NCBI GenBank assembly: GCA_002342785.1
Contig: DDQV01000170.1
Coordinates: 1 to 38,950 of the forward strand
Reading direction: 5' to 3'
DNA: 38,950 bases
DNA from: Fusobacteriaceae bacterium UBA2433
Lineage (GTDB): Bacteria > Fusobacteriota > Fusobacteriia > Fusobacteriales > Fusobacteriaceae
A program made the position numbers and the translations under genes. Every line of letters starts with the position of its first letter. The stretch's first letter is position 1. The notes below the pieces were generated by a model. The model saw nothing but the letters and a program-made list of their open reading frames with translations, was not told the origin of the DNA and made no database searches. Positions 25,346 through 33,427 of this stretch are shown here, in pieces.

Positions 25346-27079
25346 ATGGAAGATAGGATAAAACATTTGATTGATGTAGCATCAAAACGAAAAAAAACAG
25401 AGATCTTACTTAAGAATTGTAAAATTATTAATGTATTTTCAAATGAGATAATAGAGGGGAATTTAGCTATTGATTCAGGAAAAATAATAGGGATCGGAGA
25501 TTACCAAGGATTGATTGAAATAGATTTAGAAGGTAAATATTTATCTCCAGGATTAATAGATAGCCATGTTCATATGGAAAGTTCTATGGTTTTGCCTAGT
25601 CAATTTGCAAGAGCTGTAGTTCCTCGAGGAACTACAAGTGTAATTACAGATCCCCATGAGATAGCCAATGTTTGTGGTTTAGAAGGTATCAAATTTATGA
25701 TGGAGTCTACAAAAGATCTTCCCCTTAATGTTTATTATATGCTTCCCTCATGTGTACCTGCAACACCTTTTGAAAATTCAGGAGCAAGGTTAGAAGCAAA
25801 AGAATTAAAAACCTTAATCGATAATCCTATGGTATTAGGTCTAGGAGAGATGATGAACTATCCAGGTGTAATTGAGGGAGACAGTAAGGTAATAGATAAA
25901 TTAAAATTAGTTCAAGATTATAATAAAGTAATAGATGGTCACTCACCAGATATAAAAAATGAAAGATTAAACGCTTATATAATTGGAGGAGTAAAAACAG
26001 ATCATGAATGTTCCACTGTAGATGAGATGAATGATAGACTCAGAAGGGGGATGTATATCTCCATAAGGGAGGGAAGTGCAGCTAAAAATCTAGAAGTTTT
26101 AATAAAGGGTGTTACTCTAGAAAATGAAAGAAGATGTTTATTTTGTACAGATGATCGTCATCCTGAAGATATAATAAAAAGTGGGCATATTGATAACAAT
26201 ATTAGGATGGCTATAAAAAAAGGGATAGATCCAATAATAGCTATTAAGATGGCAACTATCAATGTATGTGAGTGTTATGGAATAAAAAACTTAGGAGCAA
26301 TCGCTCCTGGATATGATGCAGACTTGGTAGTTATAGATAGTTTAGAAGATTTTAATATATTAGAAGTTATAAAAGATGGAAAGTTTGTTGCAAAAGATGG
26401 TAAACCACTCTTTTCAGTAAAAAAAGAAGATACTGAAAAGGTAAGTAATACAATAAATTTTAAAAAGATTTATGAAGAAGATTTAAAAATTAAACTTACA
26501 AGTAATCATGTAAATGTAATGAAGTTACTTCCCCATAGTCTTTTAACTAAAAAAGTAATAAGAAAGATAGAAAGAGATGAAAAAGATTATTTTAAATTTA
26601 ATGGTGAAAAAGATATTTTAAAATTAGTAGTAATTGAAAGGCATAATGCCACAGGTAATATAGGATTTAGTTTGGTAGAAAATTTTAATTTGAAAAAAGG
26701 AGCAATAGCTTCAACTGTTTCAAATGACTCCCACAATATCTTAGTCATAGGAGATAATGATCATGATATCTATCTTGCTATAGAAGAAATTAAAAAAATA
26801 AAGGGAGGAGTAGTTATAGTTTCTAAAGGAGAGATACTTGAAAAATTAGAACTACCAATTGCAGGGTTGATCTCTGATAAACCCATCGAAGAAGTAAAGG
26901 ATATCTTAGAAAAAATGCACAAGATTGCCCATGATAGATTAAAAGTAAATAAAGATATAGATCCCTTTATGACCTTAGCATTTTTAGCTTTACCTGTTAT
27001 TCCAGAGATAAAAATTACAGACAAGGGTTTATTTGATGTTGTTAATTTTAAATTTATAGATATAAGTGTAAATGAGTAA
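25346..27079 (+). CDS. ade: Adenine deaminase
   Basis: This enzyme converts adenine to hypoxanthine and ammonia in purine salvage. The 577 residues are the normal length for bacterial Ade. The amidohydrolase metal site HVHMESS begins at H74. GTTSVITDPHEIANV, VIDGHSP, TDHE and CTDDRHPED are the other family motifs. The C-terminal domain near 425-490, with ERHNATGNIG and ASTVSNDSHN, is specific to adenine deaminases. GGAGGTAACTAA precedes the ATG. It is transcribed from its own consensus promoter through an adenine-type riboswitch, so supply of its substrate should induce it. Confidence 0.97.
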   Translation: MEDRIKHLIDVASKRKKTEILLKNCKIINVFSNEIIEGNLAIDSGKIIGIGDYQGLIEIDLEGKYLSPGLIDSHVHMESSMVLPSQFARAVVPRGTTSVITDPHEIANVCGLEGIKFMMESTKDLPLNVYYMLPSCVPATPFENSGARLEAKELKTLIDNPMVLGLGEMMNYPGVIEGDSKVIDKLKLVQDYNKVIDGHSPDIKNERLNAYIIGGVKTDHECSTVDEMNDRLRRGMYISIREGSAAKNLEVLIKGVTLENERRCLFCTDDRHPEDIIKSGHIDNNIRMAIKKGIDPIIAIKMATINVCECYGIKNLGAIAPGYDADLVVIDSLEDFNILEVIKDGKFVAKDGKPLFSVKKEDTEKVSNTINFKKIYEEDLKIKLTSNHVNVMKLLPHSLLTKKVIRKIERDEKDYFKFNGEKDILKLVVIERHNATGNIGFSLVENFNLKKGAIASTVSNDSHNILVIGDNDHDIYLAIEEIKKIKGGVVIVSKGEILEKLELPIAGLISDKPIEEVKDILEKMHKIAHDRLKVNKDIDPFMTLAFLALPVIPEIKITDKGLFDVVNFKFIDISVNE

Positions 27080-27104
27080 AAAAATTTAAAGAAATTATGG
27101 AATT

Positions 27105-27145
27105 AAAAAAAGATAACTCCTATAGAATATGGAAATCATCTTTTA
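27105..27145 (+). terminator. Probable ade terminator
   Basis: AAAAGAT..TCCTATA pairs with TATGGA..ATCTTTT around a GAA loop, with internal mismatches, and T-rich sequence follows. It lies between ade and the convergent EI24 gene. Confidence 0.6.
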
Positions 27146-27169
27146 GTTTTATAAATTATTGTTTTACTA

Positions 27170-27919
27170 TTATTTTATTTCTTTTTCTTGTTTTCCTTGC
27201 TCAATTAATTTAAGGGTTCCAGTTGTAGTAGCCACTGCTGTTACCATAGGTGCTATAAATATTCCTACAATGGGGATAAAGAGTAATATTGTAAATAATC
27301 CACCATTTATTAGAAAAAAAATAGGGTTTTTACGAATAAGATTAGTTCCTATTTCAAAATCATAACGTTCTAATGTATAGTCTATAAATGAAAATCCAAT
27401 ATAATATGACTGTACAACAAATAATAATATTGGGATCATTGTATTTATAATAGGAATAAAAAACAAGAGTAAGATGATACAAGTCATTACAAATTCCCTG
27501 AGAAATGATTTTAGTGTTACTATTATTCCTCTTTTTATAAAATATAAGTTATCTTTAAAACTAAAATTAAATGTTTTTCCTGTAGTAATTGATTCAGTTT
27601 TTTCTGATATATAACTTAAAAATGGAGATAGAACTATTAATATAAGTGTTTTATAGATTAAATAATAAATAGCAAAAATTGTTAGATAGATGATAAATTT
27701 TAGAATAAACTGAATAAATGAATTTAGATTTCCTCCTAAAAGTTTATTTGCAAATTCTACCAAAGCTCCACCAACAAATCTACTCAAAAAATAAAATAAA
27801 ATCATAAGGATTATATTGATAATTCCGGGGATAAGATAAAACTTTTTTAGTTTATTTTGACCTATAAATTTAAATGCTTTCATATAGTTGTTAATTGTAA
27901 AATTGATCTCTTTTAGCAT
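27170..27919 (-). CDS. EI24/CysZ-like integral membrane protein
   Basis: A 249-residue protein with about five to six hydrophobic helices, matching the EI24 family. The N-terminus NNYMKAFKFIGQNKLKKFYLIP and the amphipathic stretch LSPFLSYISEKTE near 95-108 are typical. FVVQSYYIGFSFIDYTLER near 165-183 and the final helix pair also fit. In enterobacteria the related CysZ imports sulfate; most EI24 proteins have no proven function. AACGAGGTGTAAATC precedes the ATG. It is convergent with ade and has no operon partner. Sulfate transport should not be assumed from this sequence alone. Confidence 0.82.
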   Translation of the reverse strand: MLKEINFTINNYMKAFKFIGQNKLKKFYLIPGIINIILMILFYFLSRFVGGALVEFANKLLGGNLNSFIQFILKFIIYLTIFAIYYLIYKTLILIVLSPFLSYISEKTESITTGKTFNFSFKDNLYFIKRGIIVTLKSFLREFVMTCIILLLFFIPIINTMIPILLFVVQSYYIGFSFIDYTLERYDFEIGTNLIRKNPIFFLINGGLFTILLFIPIVGIFIAPMVTAVATTTGTLKLIEQGKQEKEIK

Positions 27920-28019
27920 GATTTACACCTCGTTAAATATATATTTCTTAAAATAATTATACTTTAAATAACCTGTATTTACTAATTTATTTTAAAAATA
28001 AAAATTATTTAAGAGAGTA

Positions 28020-28545
28020 TTAAATTATTTTTGCGAGAGCTCTTACTGGGGATCCATCTAGATCTTTTATCTTTAGGGGTGTAATAAAAAACTCAAAATT
28101 TTTACCAATTAGTTTTTTTAAATTTTTTAGATTTTCTATAATTATTAGATCTTTTTTGAGTAAGATATGATGGATATCAAAATCTATACTCTCTATGGGA
28201 TCGATAGGATAGCATCTATTCCTATACCTTTTAAACTAAATTCTATAAGATATTTTGTTGCTTCTATTGTAAGGGTTGGAAATTTATTAAATCATTTGAT
28301 TCTAAAGGAATTACGACTCCCCTTCCTATAAATTTTTCAATAGGAAAATCACTGAGTGAATTTCCCCCATCTATCATATGAGCAGGAGCATCTATATGAG
28401 TTCCTGTATGAGTAGAAATAGTTAATATTTTTTCAGCAAAGCCATCTTTATTTATTGTATTTTTTTGAATAATCTTAGGTGGTTCTGTTCCTGGAAAAAT
28501 TGGCATCTTTTCATCTATCATATGTGTTAAGTCTACTATTTGCAT
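28020..28545 (-). pseudogene. Broken cyclase-family (kynurenine formamidase-like) gene
   Basis: The first 85-90 codons are an intact cyclase-family N-terminus: VDLTHMIDEKMPIFPGTEPP, then STHTGTHIDAPAHMIDGG with the metal-binding HxGTHxDxPxH. The frame then leaves homology at NDLINFQPLQ and stops. The rest of the family pattern continues in other frames: PTLTIEATKYLIEFSLKG, IGIDAILSIP in one, and DPIESIDFDIHHILLKKDL to GSPVRALAKII in another. About 40 residues that should join N-terminus and PTLT (the TGW region) are missing. So an internal deletion plus a second frameshift (near 28202) have destroyed it. It lies 17 bp after the MerR gene and would have been its operon partner. Confidence 0.88.
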
Positions 28546-28562
28546 ATTTCCTCCTTGTAAAT

Positions 28563-29405
28563 TTATTTAAAATTTTTTATTATTTTATTTTTAAAAGTTT
28601 TTAATGGAAAAGTTATCTGTATAGTGGATCCCTCTCCCTTTCCTAGATGAACTATGACTTCGTTAAAAAATTCTATAGAATCTCCAACTATCTCATATCC
28701 ATTATCCTCAATATATCTAAAAAGTTTTTCATAACTATCTTCTACTGTATCCCAGGTATCTTTATGTATTATAGAAGCAAACCATCCTCCATCTATCTCT
28801 ATACTATTTTGATGATCATAGGAAGTTGAAGTAAAAAATCCAAGGGTGTCTATCTCCATTGCATTTCCTGAAATTATATTTTCCTTTGAGACCCTTGCAA
28901 AATATTCATTTCCATGTAAATTTAGTTTTTTTCTTATCTCTAATAAATTGGAAAAAGTTTTATCATACTTTAAATAATTAAATGGTTTTTCTAAATCTAT
29001 AGAGATAGCTTTCATAGGATCAAGATATATTATTTTGGGTTCAATGTCATCTTTTTTCATCATTTTTTTTATCTCAGATATTTTTTTATCTATTATGAGT
29101 TTTGATTCAATCATCTTTTTTATTTTTAGATCCATGAGTTCATTCTTTTTTTCTAAATAGTTTAGACTTTCTTCAGGAGAACTACTCTTAGTATACGCTC
29201 CTATCTCATTTAGTGAAAATCCTGCTTCCTTCAAGATCAGTATAAATCTTAAATTAGAAAATTGATCTTCATCATAATATCTATATGAAGTTTCACTATC
29301 TATAAATCTAGGTTTAAAAAGTCCAATATTATCATAATAGATTAAAGTCTGTCTCGAAATTTTAAAAAAACTAGCGATTTCATTTATTTTATATTTTTTT
29401 TTCAT
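28563..29405 (-). CDS. MerR-family regulator with effector-binding domain (BmrR-like)
   Basis: The N-terminal MerR helix-turn-helix reads KYKINEIASFFKISRQTLIYYDNIGL, then SYRYYDEDQ. A dimerisation helix follows to about 115, and a GyrI-like ligand-binding domain from about 125 to the end. I choose the ATG at 29405 (280 residues), because the earlier in-frame ATG at 29417 lies inside the GGGAGG ribosome binding site. It is divergent from a MATE exporter, with a long perfect palindrome between them. This is the classic layout of a drug-responsive activator and its pump, so it probably senses a small hydrophobic ligand and activates the exporter. Confidence 0.9.
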   Translation of the reverse strand: MKKKYKINEIASFFKISRQTLIYYDNIGLFKPRFIDSETSYRYYDEDQFSNLRFILILKEAGFSLNEIGAYTKSSSPEESLNYLEKKNELMDLKIKKMIESKLIIDKKISEIKKMMKKDDIEPKIIYLDPMKAISIDLEKPFNYLKYDKTFSNLLEIRKKLNLHGNEYFARVSKENIISGNAMEIDTLGFFTSTSYDHQNSIEIDGGWFASIIHKDTWDTVEDSYEKLFRYIEDNGYEIVGDSIEFFNEVIVHLGKGEGSTIQITFPLKTFKNKIIKNFK

Positions 29406-29423
29406 AAAACCTCCCAAATAATC

Positions 29424-29455
29424 TTGACTATATAGTATACTATATAGTCTATAAT
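29424..29455 (+). promoter_or_regulatory. MerR-type promoter/operator of the MATE exporter
   Basis: TTGACT (29424-29429) and TATAAT (29450-29455) are separated by 20 bp, too far for normal sigma-70 use. The space is filled by a perfect 24-bp palindrome (29426-29449, half-site GACTATATAGTA). Over-long spacers with a central dyad are the hallmark of MerR-activated promoters. Confidence 0.85.
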
Positions 29456-29480
29456 GTATATAGTAACAAGGAGGAAAATT

Positions 29481-30833
29481 ATGAAAGATTTAAGTCTAGA
29501 AAGTGGATGTGTAAGAAAAGTATTTTTTAAATTTGCAATACCTAGTATAGTAGGATTATTAATTGTATCAATGCAAATAATGATAGATGGAATGTTTATA
29601 GGAAATGTGGTTGGACCTAGAGGTCTTGCATCGGTTAACTTAGCTATGCCGTATATAAGTATAATTATGAGTGTAACTATGATGATCTCGGCTGGTGGTG
29701 CAGTGTTGTCTTCAATCTCTTTGGGAAAAAATAAAAAAGAAAGAGCAGGAGAGATCGCAACTTTTACTTTAGTATCATATCTAATAATAGTTGGGATAAT
29801 ATCTATAGGTAGTTTATTTTTTTTAGATAAGATAATATATTTTTTAGGAGCAAATAAAGGATTATTTCCTTTAGTAAAAGCTTATATGAAACCTTTATTA
29901 TTACTTTGTATATTTTTAAATATTCCAATTTATACTGAAACATTTGCAAGGGTTGGAGAGAAACCAAACTCTGTTTTTTTAAGTGGTCTTGTATGTTGCC
30001 TCAGTAATATAGTATTAGATTATTTATTTATTGTAAAATTTGGATGGGGGATATCTGGAGCTGCCTATGCAACTGCAACTGCAAATCTTTTTGGAGGATT
30101 AGCATTGTTAGGTTATTTTTTTAATGGAAGATCTCAAATACAGTTTTCTAAATTTAAAGGAAGCTTTAAATTATTAAAAAAAATATTATATAATGGAAGT
30201 TCTGAGATGCTCACAGTTGTATCTACATCTATAGCGGCTTTTTTATTTAATAGAATAATTATGAAAGAGATAGGAGAGATAGGAGTTTCAGCTTTAACAA
30301 TAGTTTTTTATGTAAACACAATTGTTAATATTTCTCTTTATGGATTAGCTCAGGCACTCCAACCTATAATTTCATATAATTTAGGAGCAAAGAGGATAGA
30401 AAAAATATATGACGTATTAAAAATTGCTTTTATAACTGGTGGAAGTATAGGTATCTTATTTTTTATCTTGATGAAATTTTACAGTGCTCCCATAGTAGAT
30501 ATGTTTACTCATAAAAACTTTGAGTTAACTTCTTTGACCAATCAAGCTATAGCATATTTTATATTTGCATATATATTTTCATTTATAAATATAATATCAA
30601 GTTCATTTCATACCGCTATTGAAAAGCCTCTAGAATCTGCTAGTATAGCATGTCTTAGATCCCTTATTTTTGTTGGAATATTTCTTTATATCCTCCCATC
30701 TATTTTTGGAGCTCGTGGAATATGGATGGCAGTTCCCATGGCAGAATTTACTTGTTTAATAATAAGTATCATTATGATGAGAAGATCTTTTAGAGGAATA
30801 GAATATAAGATGAGATTATCTACAATAAATTAA
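29481..30833 (+). CDS. MATE-family multidrug/cation exporter
   Basis: A 450-residue membrane protein with twelve predicted helices and the MATE signatures. These are FKFAIPSIVGLLIVSMQIMID with GMFIGNVVG, then GAAYATATANLFGG in the first half and the matching YGLAQALQPIISYNLGAKR in the second. It would export a drug or metabolite using a sodium or proton gradient. I place the start at the ATG at 29481, which follows AAGGAGGAAAATT; the upstream ATG at 29454 lacks a ribosome binding site and overlaps the -10. The divergent MerR gene and its operator suggest inducible expression. The substrate is not known. Confidence 0.92.
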   Translation: MKDLSLESGCVRKVFFKFAIPSIVGLLIVSMQIMIDGMFIGNVVGPRGLASVNLAMPYISIIMSVTMMISAGGAVLSSISLGKNKKERAGEIATFTLVSYLIIVGIISIGSLFFLDKIIYFLGANKGLFPLVKAYMKPLLLLCIFLNIPIYTETFARVGEKPNSVFLSGLVCCLSNIVLDYLFIVKFGWGISGAAYATATANLFGGLALLGYFFNGRSQIQFSKFKGSFKLLKKILYNGSSEMLTVVSTSIAAFLFNRIIMKEIGEIGVSALTIVFYVNTIVNISLYGLAQALQPIISYNLGAKRIEKIYDVLKIAFITGGSIGILFFILMKFYSAPIVDMFTHKNFELTSLTNQAIAYFIFAYIFSFINIISSSFHTAIEKPLESASIACLRSLIFVGIFLYILPSIFGARGIWMAVPMAEFTCLIISIIMMRRSFRGIEYKMRLSTIN

Positions 30834-30872
30834 AAAAACTATTACTTCTTTTAAGGGAGTAATAGTTTTTTA
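30834..30872. terminator. Bidirectional terminator
   Basis: AAAAAAACTATTACT pairs with AGTAATAGTTTTTT around a TCTTTTAAGGG loop. It ends the MATE gene and the convergent DUF554 gene. Confidence 0.85.
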
Positions 30873-30891
30873 ATTTAAATAATTATTTTTT

Positions 30892-31569
30892 TTAAATAAT
30901 TCCAAAACATCTTGCTATAAATGGAATAAAAAGAGCTGGAAGAAAATTTAAAATTTTTATCTTAGCTATTCCTAAAATATTTATTCCTGTTGCTAAGATA
31001 AATATTCCACCTATAAGAGTTAGTTGGTTTAAAACTTCTGGAGTTATTATATCTTGCATTACACTAGCTCCAAGATATATACTTCCTTGCCAAATAAAAA
31101 GTATAACTCCTACAAAAGCTATAGATATTCCATAATTAATAGAAAGGATTATAGACGTTATACCATCTAAAACGGCATTTGCATAAAGCATTGTATTGTC
31201 TCCTCTAATAGCACTCTCAATAGGTCCTACTATAGAAAGAGCTCCTACACAAAATAATACCATTCCAATAACTATACCTTGTACAGGATTTTTAGTTCCT
31301 TCATATTTTTTACTTATGAGGTCTATTTTTTTATCTAAGTTGATCCATTCTCCTAAGATAGCTCCAATAGCTATACTCAGTATAAAGACCATTGGATTAT
31401 TTATAAGTCCCATCCCCTTAGAGATATTAGATATTCCAATAGCCATGGCTACAAATCCCATCCCTTGTATAGTTCTTTCTTTAAATCTTTCTTCGATCCC
31501 TTTATTTAGAAAACTTCCGATAGTTGCTCCAGCTAAAATAGTAGCGGTATTTACTATGGTCCCTAGCAT
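30892..31569 (-). CDS. DUF554 (YdfK/YqgA-like) membrane protein
   Basis: A 225-residue hydrophobic protein of the DUF554 family with about six membrane helices. Signatures are LGTIVNTATILAGATIGSFL at the N-terminus, then ERTIQGMGFVAMAIGI and, near 115-125, FCVGALSIVGPIESAI. The start at 31569 is chosen because GGAGGATTAAAT directly precedes that ATG, while the ATG at 31584 contains the ribosome binding site. The function of the family is unknown. It lies downstream of, and on the same strand as, a MerR gene. Confidence 0.85.
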   Translation of the reverse strand: MLGTIVNTATILAGATIGSFLNKGIEERFKERTIQGMGFVAMAIGISNISKGMGLINNPMVFILSIAIGAILGEWINLDKKIDLISKKYEGTKNPVQGIVIGMVLFCVGALSIVGPIESAIRGDNTMLYANAVLDGITSIILSINYGISIAFVGVILFIWQGSIYLGASVMQDIITPEVLNQLTLIGGIFILATGINILGIAKIKILNFLPALFIPFIARCFGII

Positions 31570-31639
31570 ATTTAATCCTCCCATTGAACTTTTTGATATA
31601 TCATAGAGTATATAGTCTTCACCTAGTAGAGAGTCAATA

Positions 31640-32434
31640 TTATTTTATTTTTATCTCTATCTTTCTAATATATTCTTTTTCTAAAGGTGATATAGATATA
31701 CTCCTGAGGGCAATCTCATAAAAAAAATCTTCTGTTTCTATATTATTATTTTTTATATATCTTTCTAAAATCTTATAGTATTTGGGAGAATCTTTTCTTT
31801 TTCCTTTAAAATATATTGTTAAATACTTTCCTGCAGGTTTTAAAAATATATTTAAAGGATCTTCAAAATTTTTATTGATTAAATAGACTCCCTTATATGT
31901 TTTATAGTTTGAATTTTTTTTCATTAAAAGACCAACATTTCCTAATGTCAGTGAATGGGAAAAATCTGTTTTTTTACCTAATTCTCTCACTAAAAGTTCT
32001 AAGTCACTCTCTTTATAAAATTCTTTATCTATAATGAAGATCTTTTCTAGATCGATATATTTAATGAGTACTTTTTCAAACTTAGGAATATCTTTTATAT
32101 TTTCTATATATTTTAGTCGTTCTTCTACACTTTTTTTTGCACAATTTAATTCTGCTATGTTTTTTTCTAATTCTTTTTTTTGTTCTAAAAAAATTGTTTC
32201 TAATAGAGTTGAATCTTTATTTTCTGTATATTCTTTTATTTTATCTAAGGGAACTTTTCCATATCTTAAATTTATAATATTATTTAAAAGTTCAAATTGA
32301 TCTGAATAATAATATCTATATCCTGTATTTTTATCTATGTATTTAGCTTTAAATATACCTTTGTTGTGGTAGTGTCTTAAAGTAGTTATGGGTATATCAA
32401 AAAGTTTACTGATCTCTCCTATACTATATTTTAT
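31640..32434 (-). CDS. MerR-family regulator with an ATA in place of the start codon
   Basis: The frame is open for 264 codons and gives a complete MerR protein. The helix-turn-helix KYSIGEISKLFDIPITTLRHY is followed by NTGYRYYYSDQFE, a long dimerisation coiled coil rich in Glu and Lys to about 140, and a C-terminal domain that ends in SPLEKEYIRKIEIKIK. The family start would be Met-Lys-Tyr-Ser-Ile, but the codon here is ATA (32432-32434), placed six bases after a perfect GGAGGAG. There is no other ATG, GTG or TTG at a sensible distance; the first in-frame GTG is at 31990, deep in the protein. Either ATA is used inefficiently or the gene is silenced by a point mutation. Its neighbours are DUF554 and the duplicated palindrome upstream. 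Confidence 0.8.
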   Translation of the reverse strand: MKYSIGEISKLFDIPITTLRHYHNKGIFKAKYIDKNTGYRYYYSDQFELLNNIINLRYGKVPLDKIKEYTENKDSTLLETIFLEQKKELEKNIAELNCAKKSVEERLKYIENIKDIPKFEKVLIKYIDLEKIFIIDKEFYKESDLELLVRELGKKTDFSHSLTLGNVGLLMKKNSNYKTYKGVYLINKNFEDPLNIFLKPAGKYLTIYFKGKRKDSPKYYKILERYIKNNNIETEDFFYEIALRSISISPLEKEYIRKIEIKIK

Positions 32435-32490
32435 TTTGATCTCCTCCTTTATTTTTTAAGTATAAAATAAGGTGTTTTTTTTATCAATTC

Positions 32491-32525
32491 AAGTATATCA
32501 TAAAATATTTTTGTATGATATACTT
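32491..32525. promoter_or_regulatory. Palindromic operator-like element, copy 1
   Basis: AAGTATATCATA and TATGATATACTT form 12-bp inverted arms around the spacer AAATATTTTTG. A second copy at 33337-33371 has the same spacer and differs by one base in each arm, a compensating pair. It lies between the divergent MerR gene and the truncated yczE remnant. Confidence 0.7.
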
Positions 32526-32580
32526 ATTGAAAATATGTTATAGGATAGAGTTGGATTTAATTAAATATGGAGGCAAAACT

Positions 32581-32715
32581 ATGAAAAATGAAATTCTAAA
32601 ATATTTAAAATTGTTTTTAGGTTTATTTATTTGTTCTTTAGGAGTAATATCTGTAGTTCATAGAGATATAAAGAGTGAAGTTATTTTATTAAAAAAATAT
32701 ATGATTCATAGGTAA
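32581..32715 (+). pseudogene. yczE-like deletion remnant, 44 codons
   Basis: With GGAGGCAAAACT before its ATG, this frame encodes 44 residues. The first 22 (MKNEILKYLKLFLG, then LFICSLGVI) and last 20 (VHRDIKSEVILLKKYMIHR) match the two ends of the 218-residue protein at 33428-34084. The whole middle, about 175 residues of membrane helices, is gone, and the junction is in frame. It keeps a start, stop, terminator and a decayed copy of the promoter region. I read it as a duplicated gene that lost its centre; a small membrane protein could still be made. Confidence 0.82.
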
Positions 32716-32756
32716 AAAAATACTCTCAAAATTATATTGAGAGTATTTTTTTTTTA
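32714..32756. terminator. Bidirectional terminator
   Basis: AAAAATACTCTCAA pairs with TTGAGAGTATTTTT around an AATTATA loop, with T runs on both strands. It separates the remnant from the convergent XRE-cupin gene. Confidence 0.88.
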
Positions 32757-33305
32757 ATCTTTATGATAAACATTTATATTTTGAAATCTACATCTAATAT
32801 CTTCTAAGTTTGAATATTGATGACCTATATTCGCTCTAAACCTCAGAGCTTCACCTTTTTTTAGAATTATACATTCTTTTTCTATTTGAACATTGAGGCT
32901 CCCTTCAATAACAAAAATATATTCCTCTACTTCGTTGGGATGTTTTGGTGAAATATGAATACATCCAGGCTCTAAATCTACATAGAGGATCTCAAAATTA
33001 TTGTTGTAAGGAAACATTGTATAAATTTTCATATTTTCATCACATTCCATTATAGGTTCTATATCTATAGGGGAAACAAATTGATAATCAAATTGAGGTT
33101 CCTTCATAAACTCTGAAAAAGGAACTTTCAGACCTGTGGCAATCTTCCACAAAGTGATTACTGTAGGATTAGATGTTCCCCTTTCAATTTGTCCTAACAT
33201 AGGTTTACTTACTCCTGTAACAATAGAAGTTTCATCTAGACTTAAATTTTGACTCTTTCTTATGGATCTTAAATTTTTTCCAATTAATAAACTTAGTTCT
33301 TTCAT
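32754..33305 (-). CDS. XRE-family regulator with cupin domain
   Basis: A 183-residue regulator. The helix-turn-helix is at about 5-60 (SLLIGKNLRSIRKSQNLSL, TGVSKPMLGQIERGTSNPTV). A C-terminal cupin at about 105-180 contains PGCIHISPKHPNEVEEYIFV and the expected second motif GEALRFRANIGHQYSN. Such proteins usually sense a small metabolite and repress a transporter. I choose the ATG at 33305 because AAGGAGAAAGTTAATT precedes it; the longer frame starts inside the operator region. It is divergent from the yczE-like gene, across the palindrome at 33337-33371, and is the best candidate to bind that element. Confidence 0.92.
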   Translation of the reverse strand: MKELSLLIGKNLRSIRKSQNLSLDETSIVTGVSKPMLGQIERGTSNPTVITLWKIATGLKVPFSEFMKEPQFDYQFVSPIDIEPIMECDENMKIYTMFPYNNNFEILYVDLEPGCIHISPKHPNEVEEYIFVIEGSLNVQIEKECIILKKGEALRFRANIGHQYSNLEDIRCRFQNINVYHKD

Positions 33306-33336
33306 AATTAACTTTCTCCTTAAATCTTGTATAATT

Positions 33337-33371
33337 AAGTATAGCATAAAATATTTTTGTATGCTATACTT
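33337..33371. promoter_or_regulatory. Palindromic operator-like element, copy 2
   Basis: AAGTATAGCATA and TATGCTATACTT flank AAATATTTTTG. It sits in the gap between the divergent XRE-cupin and yczE-like genes, upstream of a perfect TATAAT at 33388-33393. No clear -35 accompanies that -10. Confidence 0.75.
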
Positions 33372-33427
33372 GTTAAAAAGAATGTTATATAATACAAAAA
33401 TATATTTTAAAATAAGAAGGAGTAGTT

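Noticed and set aside
31196..31606. 136-codon plus-strand frame over the DUF554 gene
   Set aside because: Antisense to a recognisable membrane protein family; composition is that of a reversed membrane protein.
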